Assembly (NCBI GenBank): GCA_018663485.1 | Contig: JABJQI010000038.1 | Span: forward strand, 1 to 10,379 | DNA length: 10,379 bases | Direction of reading: 5' to 3' | DNA from: Opitutia bacterium | Lineage (GTDB): Bacteria; Verrucomicrobiota; Verrucomicrobiia; Opitutales; Coraliomargaritaceae | Notes under the pieces: model-generated | The model's database searches: none | Told to the model about the DNA's origin: nothing | The model's input: only the letters and a program-made list of their open reading frames with translations | Part shown: positions 6,964 to 10,379 of the stretch, piece by piece | Numbering within the stretch: position 1 is the stretch's first letter | Layout of the letters: each line of letters starts with the position of its first letter | Position numbers and translations under genes: made by a program

Positions 6964-7836
6964 TCACGCTGCAACACTCGTATTTAAGCCATCGGGCAGT
7001 TTTTCGAGTGAATAGACATCATAACGATTGCTCTTTCCCTCTAAGACATAACTCGGGGATGGCCCAACTAAAGCTGGCGCAGTTCGAGGGCGTTTCACCA
7101 CTACTCGATAACGCGCGCACGATAACGCCGCTGTCAACAAACCGTCTGCATCCATATCTTGCCCTACCAACGAATGGAAGACACGCATCTCTTTCTTAAC
7201 CATCGCACTTTTAGTGCGCACTGGAAACATCGGATCAAGATACACCACATCGGGTCGCTCGGCCACGGAGACTTGACGTAAATAATTAAGTGAATCCGCT
7301 TCGACTAAAGTCATACGATCCAACACCTCAACTAAGCCTGCATCTTGCGCCAAACCAAAACGACGTGCTTGTATCATACCATCCTCCAGTAATGCCCGCA
7401 CAGCAGGCACACGCTCCAGTAAAGTCATCCGACAGCCTAAACTTGCGAGTACAAAGGCATCGCCACCCAACCCGGCAGTTGCATCCAATACCCACGGATG
7501 TACCCCGCCGCGCACCCCGACCGCCTTAGCAATCATTTGCCCTTTGCCGCCACCTTGTTTGCGTCGATAGGTCACCGTCGGACCATAGAAATCAGCCCGT
7601 ATACTCAACAGATTTTCACCGCCAACTGCATATAACAGTATGCCATGCCTGTCTAAAACAAAAACAAACGCCGCACCTTCGCCAGCGCACTGAGCCAACA
7701 AAAATCGCTGCAAGGCCTTTGGCTTTGTTGCCGCAATTAAACTACCATCGATACAGGGCAGTTTAAACCGATTGGCCCACTGCTGTGCAGTCGCTTGGAG
7801 CGCGGAATCTAAATATACGAGTGAAGACAGTTTCAT
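6964..7836 (-). CDS. rsmJ: 16S rRNA (guanine-1516-N2)-methyltransferase RsmJ
   Basis: RsmJ transfers a methyl group from S-adenosylmethionine to N2 of G1516 in 16S rRNA, in the decoding-site region of the small subunit. The 290-residue product has the family's hallmark stretches: RRKQGGGKGQMIAKAVG (91-107), the SAM-binding LDATAGLGGDAFVLASLG (117-134), LLERVPAVRALLEDG (139-153), YLDPMFP (199-205) with KSAMVKKEMRVFHSLVG (209-225), and VVVKRPRTAPAL (245-256). It is a little longer than the 250-residue E. coli enzyme because of its N-terminal region. The frame stays open upstream to a TTG at 7893. I chose the ATG at 7836 because MKLSSLVYLD resembles family N-termini. It is divergent from the mscS-type gene and separated by 224 bases from the downstream YdjM-like gene, so it is probably a single transcript. 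Confidence 0.94.
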   Translation of the reverse strand: MKLSSLVYLDSALQATAQQWANRFKLPCIDGSLIAATKPKALQRFLLAQCAGEGAAFVFVLDRHGILLYAVGGENLLSIRADFYGPTVTYRRKQGGGKGQMIAKAVGVRGGVHPWVLDATAGLGGDAFVLASLGCRMTLLERVPAVRALLEDGMIQARRFGLAQDAGLVEVLDRMTLVEADSLNYLRQVSVAERPDVVYLDPMFPVRTKSAMVKKEMRVFHSLVGQDMDADGLLTAALSCARYRVVVKRPRTAPALVGPSPSYVLEGKSNRYDVYSLEKLPDGLNTSVAA

Positions 7837-8252
7837 AAAACGATGCGACTCACCTTGCTGCGCTGCTGCAAAATCTCCAAGTGCAAAATACAACCCAGAC
7901 CATCAACTGGCACCAAATGTACAAAATATCTAAGTCGAATCATTCCACTTAATCGGTGTATCCACTGAGCTCGATTCGACATGGTAGACCAACAAAGATT
8001 CAAATTAATCAGAAACCCAGACTCAGAAAAAACGACTAAACAAGACCACTGCCTTGGCACGATTGATAGCGACTCGCACACTATTGATTACATAATTCCT
8101 GTTAACCTCAATACTTACACAATACTACCGAAGCAGAGCCATCAATAATAATAAAAAGGCCAAGCTACGGTTAACATAGAAATCATCCCAACCCCTCTAC
8201 TATACATGCAAAAAGGTTGCGACTCCTCAATCAACCAACTTACCTTGTGACG
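7837..8252. promoter_or_regulatory. Divergent intergenic region between rsmJ and the MscS-type gene
   Basis: The 416 bases hold no convincing gene but must contain promoters for both divergent genes. An eight-base inverted repeat, GTCGAATC (7934-7941) and GATTCGAC (7973-7980), is separated by 31 bases. GTTAAC occurs near 8101 and 8171, possibly by chance. The part from about 8090 to 8215 is AT-rich and could be the promoter area of the channel gene. I cannot place -10/-35 boxes with confidence. Confidence 0.4.
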
Positions 8253-9503
8253 ATGACTTTACTCGACAACTGGCGCGCGCTGCTCGTGCCGAGCGGCACC
8301 TTCCAACTCCAAGACCTGTGGCAACTCATCATAGTCATCGCTCTTTTTACCATTAGCACCAAAACATTCGGAGCGAAGGCCAAATCAGTGGTATTCACTC
8401 ACAACTCTCCGGCACGCTGGCTCAAGAGCAACCTCAGCTTTCTCACTCTATGGGCGGCCCTGATCGTCGCATGGGGGATTTGTATTTTAATACCAATCGA
8501 AGCCCCCATCTTCAGTTTCTTCAGCTTCCTCGGCGTCATATGGTTGGTCATCGGCCTGCTTACCAGCCTCATCCGTGCACCATTCTGGTCGCAATCAGTC
8601 GCTGCAGTGTGCTACTTAACTTCGGCGATGCTAAGTATCTCGTTAGTCGATGATGGCATTGATTCATTACAAGACCTACATGTTACAATCGGCACGTCTA
8701 CCATCTCCGCCTGGGGAATCCTTTCTGGTATCCTGGCTTTTGCATTCACCATGTGGGCGTGCCTCGCCGTGGCACGAATGATTGAGACTCAAATTCAGAA
8801 AGTGCCTGGTCTGAGCCCGTCGCTAAAAGTGCTGACCGCCAAGATTATTCGCATCGTATTTATCGTCGTCGCTACCGCCGTGTCACTAAGTTCGATGGGC
8901 ATTGATTTATCCGCCCTTACCGTGCTCGGTGGTGCCATCGGCTTAGGCCTCGGTTTTGGTCTGCAAAAAGTCGTTTCCAACTTTATTAGCGGCATTTTGC
9001 TGCTAGTCGATAATTCTATCAAACCTGGCGACGTAATCGAAATCGACGGCACCTATGGATGGATCAATAACCTGCGCGCTCGCTATGCCTCTGTTATCAC
9101 ACGCGACGGCACTGAACACCTGATCCCAAACGAAGATTTAATCACACAACGCGTGATCAATTGGACTTTCACCAACAATCTCGTACGCATGAAAGTGCCC
9201 ATCGGCGTGTCCTATGATTCAGACCCGCATCAGTGCCTCGAGCTAGTCATTGCAGCTGCGCAATCGGTTGACCGAGTCTTATCAAAGCCCACACCGGTTT
9301 GCCATGTACTCGGATTCGGTGATAGTTCGATCGATCTCGAACTACGCTTCTGGATCTCAGATCCCACCAACGGTGTGGCTAATGTCAAAAGTCAGGTACT
9401 GCTCAACATTTGGGACACGTTTAAAGAAAATAATATCGAAATCCCTTATCCACAAAGCGATCTACACATTCGCTCAAGCGATATCGCAGTGTCTTCAACT
9501 TAG
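8253..9503 (+). CDS. MscS-family small-conductance mechanosensitive channel
   Basis: This inner-membrane channel opens under membrane tension to release solutes during hypo-osmotic shock. The 416-residue product has several hydrophobic helices (about 22-38, 60-80, 88-107, 113-132, 152-176, 198-215). The pore helix region at 218-250 follows, with the small-residue-rich GGAIGLGLGFGLQKVVSNF that is diagnostic of the family. The cytosolic beta domain comes next: KPGDVIEIDGTYGWI (257-271), TRDGTEHLIPNEDLI (283-297) and the closing NNIEIPYPQSDLHI (393-406). It has more N-terminal helices than the 286-residue E. coli MscS, as in the larger MscS-like subfamilies (YbdG/MscK relatives). The frame opens at a TTG at 8217. 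I chose the ATG at 8253, as it leads with MTLLDNW and an amphipathic start. The TlyA gene begins 57 bases downstream on the same strand, so cotranscription is possible. Confidence 0.94.
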   Translation: MTLLDNWRALLVPSGTFQLQDLWQLIIVIALFTISTKTFGAKAKSVVFTHNSPARWLKSNLSFLTLWAALIVAWGICILIPIEAPIFSFFSFLGVIWLVIGLLTSLIRAPFWSQSVAAVCYLTSAMLSISLVDDGIDSLQDLHVTIGTSTISAWGILSGILAFAFTMWACLAVARMIETQIQKVPGLSPSLKVLTAKIIRIVFIVVATAVSLSSMGIDLSALTVLGGAIGLGLGFGLQKVVSNFISGILLLVDNSIKPGDVIEIDGTYGWINNLRARYASVITRDGTEHLIPNEDLITQRVINWTFTNNLVRMKVPIGVSYDSDPHQCLELVIAAAQSVDRVLSKPTPVCHVLGFGDSSIDLELRFWISDPTNGVANVKSQVLLNIWDTFKENNIEIPYPQSDLHIRSSDIAVSST

Positions 9504-9560
9504 CCATTCATCAGCCCAGGCAACTAAGACCGCTCTGCCAACGACACACCCACAAGTTAT

Positions 9561-10316
9561 ATGGCTACCGTTAAAAAAATCCGCCTCGACGAACTGCTTG
9601 TCACCCAAGGACTCGCCGACACTCGCTCGCGCGCCAAAGCGCTGATCCTCGCTGGCAAAGTGAAGCTCGGTACCGACCGCTTAGATAAGCCAGGCCGTAG
9701 TCTACCTGCCGATGCCCCTATTGAAGTCGAATCCCCCCCCCGCTTCGTCAGTCGAGGCGGAGAAAAACTCGAAGGCTTTCTTGATCAATTTAAAATTGAT
9801 GTCACCGGACTGCGCCACCTCGACGTAGGTGCCTCCACTGGCGGCTTTACTGATTGCTGCCTCCAACGCGGCACAATCAGCGCAACCTGTGTCGATGTCG
9901 GACGCGCACAGATGCATAACCAACTCATCCAAGACCCGCGTGTCACCAATATCGAAAAGACCAATGCACGCCACTTACAGATCGGCGACTTGCCTTTCGA
10001 TAATTATCCACTTATCGTCATGGACCTTTCCTTCATTTCGCTCACTAAGGTACTGCCAGCAGTGTGGCAATTTCTCGCGCCCGAAGGCCGACTAATCGCT
10101 CTGATTAAACCACAGTTCGAAGCCGAAAAGCGCGAAGTCGATGCCGCCCGCGGTATCATCCGCGACCTAGAAATCCAGCAGCGTGTCTTGGCAAGCATTC
10201 AAGCATTCGCCCTAGAGCAACTCACAGGAGCCTCACTCATCGGCACAATGGACTCGCCAATCAAAGGCACTGATGGCAACCGCGAATTCCTAATGGGACT
10301 CACTCGACAAAGTTAA
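9561..10316 (+). CDS. tlyA: TlyA-family rRNA (cytidine-2'-O)-methyltransferase
   Basis: The 251-residue product couples an N-terminal S4 RNA-binding domain (about 7-65) to an FtsJ-like SAM-dependent methyltransferase domain. The S4 part has RLDELLVTQGLADTRSRA and a following hairpin. The catalytic part shows FVSRGGEKLEG (62-72), SAM-binding LDVGASTGGFTDCCLQ (87-102), MDLSFISL (154-161), LIKPQFE (181-187) and GNREFLM (239-245). K69, D155, K183 and E242 match the K-D-K-E tetrad expected of 2'-O-methyltransferases. TlyA in mycobacteria methylates C1409 of 16S and C1920 of 23S rRNA. Shorter forms methylate only one site, so the target here is not certain. Older annotations call the family hemolysin A. 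A run of nine C (9733-9741) lies inside the gene and encodes Ser-Pro-Pro-Arg. The ATG start gives the normal MATVKKIRLDELL opening. Confidence 0.95.
   Translation: MATVKKIRLDELLVTQGLADTRSRAKALILAGKVKLGTDRLDKPGRSLPADAPIEVESPPRFVSRGGEKLEGFLDQFKIDVTGLRHLDVGASTGGFTDCCLQRGTISATCVDVGRAQMHNQLIQDPRVTNIEKTNARHLQIGDLPFDNYPLIVMDLSFISLTKVLPAVWQFLAPEGRLIALIKPQFEAEKREVDAARGIIRDLEIQQRVLASIQAFALEQLTGASLIGTMDSPIKGTDGNREFLMGLTRQS
9733..9741 (+). repeat. Nine-base poly-C tract inside tlyA
   Basis: Nine consecutive C bases cover the codons TCC CCC CCC CGC (Ser-Pro-Pro-Arg, residues 58-61), in the linker between the S4 and methyltransferase domains. The frame continues intact on both sides. Such runs are prone to slippage in replication and to sequencing error. 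Confidence 0.95.
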
Positions 10317-10379
10317 CACTCCAAACATCTCATCAATAACGCGGAGGGAATTATTCGTAAAACAACGCTTCATCACTGC

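Noticed and set aside
6810..7199. A 129-residue plus-strand open frame overlapping the 3' end of rsmJ.
   Set aside because: Overlaps a well-supported gene on the other strand, and its translation has no domain-like pattern.
7833..8081. A minus-strand GTG-started 82-residue frame whose stop overlaps the rsmJ ATG in an ATGA arrangement, with an internal ATG at 7982 giving 49 residues.
   Set aside because: The overlap looks like translational coupling, but the peptide has no recognisable domain, signal or credible composition, and it also spans the inverted repeat at 7934-7980. Treated as chance.

Overview
The window (10,379 bp, mixed base composition, clearly bacterial) reads as an ordinary chromosomal stretch of a Gram-negative bacterium. 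It shows no integrase, transposase, phage gene, CRISPR array or toxin-antitoxin pair. The Gram-negative reading rests on a lipobox protein, a LytM-type envelope peptidase and an MscS channel. Almost no gene has a recognisable GGAGG-type ribosome binding site. That, plus the type of hypothetical protein at 1791-2288, makes me lean towards Verrucomicrobiota (Opitutales/Puniceicoccales-like). This is a moderate-to-low confidence inference, because no rRNA or other phylogenetic marker was checked.

Layout. Positions 1-95 hold the 3' part of a tRNA-Glu(TTC) gene and its intrinsic terminator. Positions 220-2288 hold three closely packed minus-strand genes: a cysteine-rich/soluble hypothetical protein, a small lipoprotein resembling a SecD head domain, and an M23 (LytM) metallopeptidase. 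They are probably one envelope-related operon read from the 2289-2788 divergent intergenic region. That region contains a perfect 16-nt palindrome and two sets of direct repeats. On the plus strand follow an isochorismatase-family hydrolase (2789-3343), chorismate synthase aroC (3583-4683) and an eroded CobW/COG0523-like protein (4753-5487).

Positions 5711-6739 (minus) encode a YdjM/DUF457-type membrane metal-dependent hydrolase. Positions 6964-7836 (minus) encode the 16S rRNA m2G1516 methyltransferase RsmJ. After a 416-bp divergent intergenic region come an MscS-type mechanosensitive channel (8253-9503) and a TlyA-type rRNA 2'-O-methyltransferase (9561-10316), both plus strand.

Functional links are limited. 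The 220-2288 cluster is probably envelope-related. AroC makes chorismate, but the neighbouring isochorismatase-fold protein need not act on isochorismate. RsmJ and TlyA both modify rRNA but lie in separate transcription units. I see no convincing undescribed multi-gene system. The items most worth a second look are the CobW-like protein that has lost its nucleotide-binding residues, the stand-alone SecD-head-like lipoprotein beside an M23 peptidase, and the repeat-rich divergent promoter region at 2409-2779. Several long-ORF starts (TTG at 2408, 2777, 7893 and 8217) were shortened to internal ATG codons that fit the families better.
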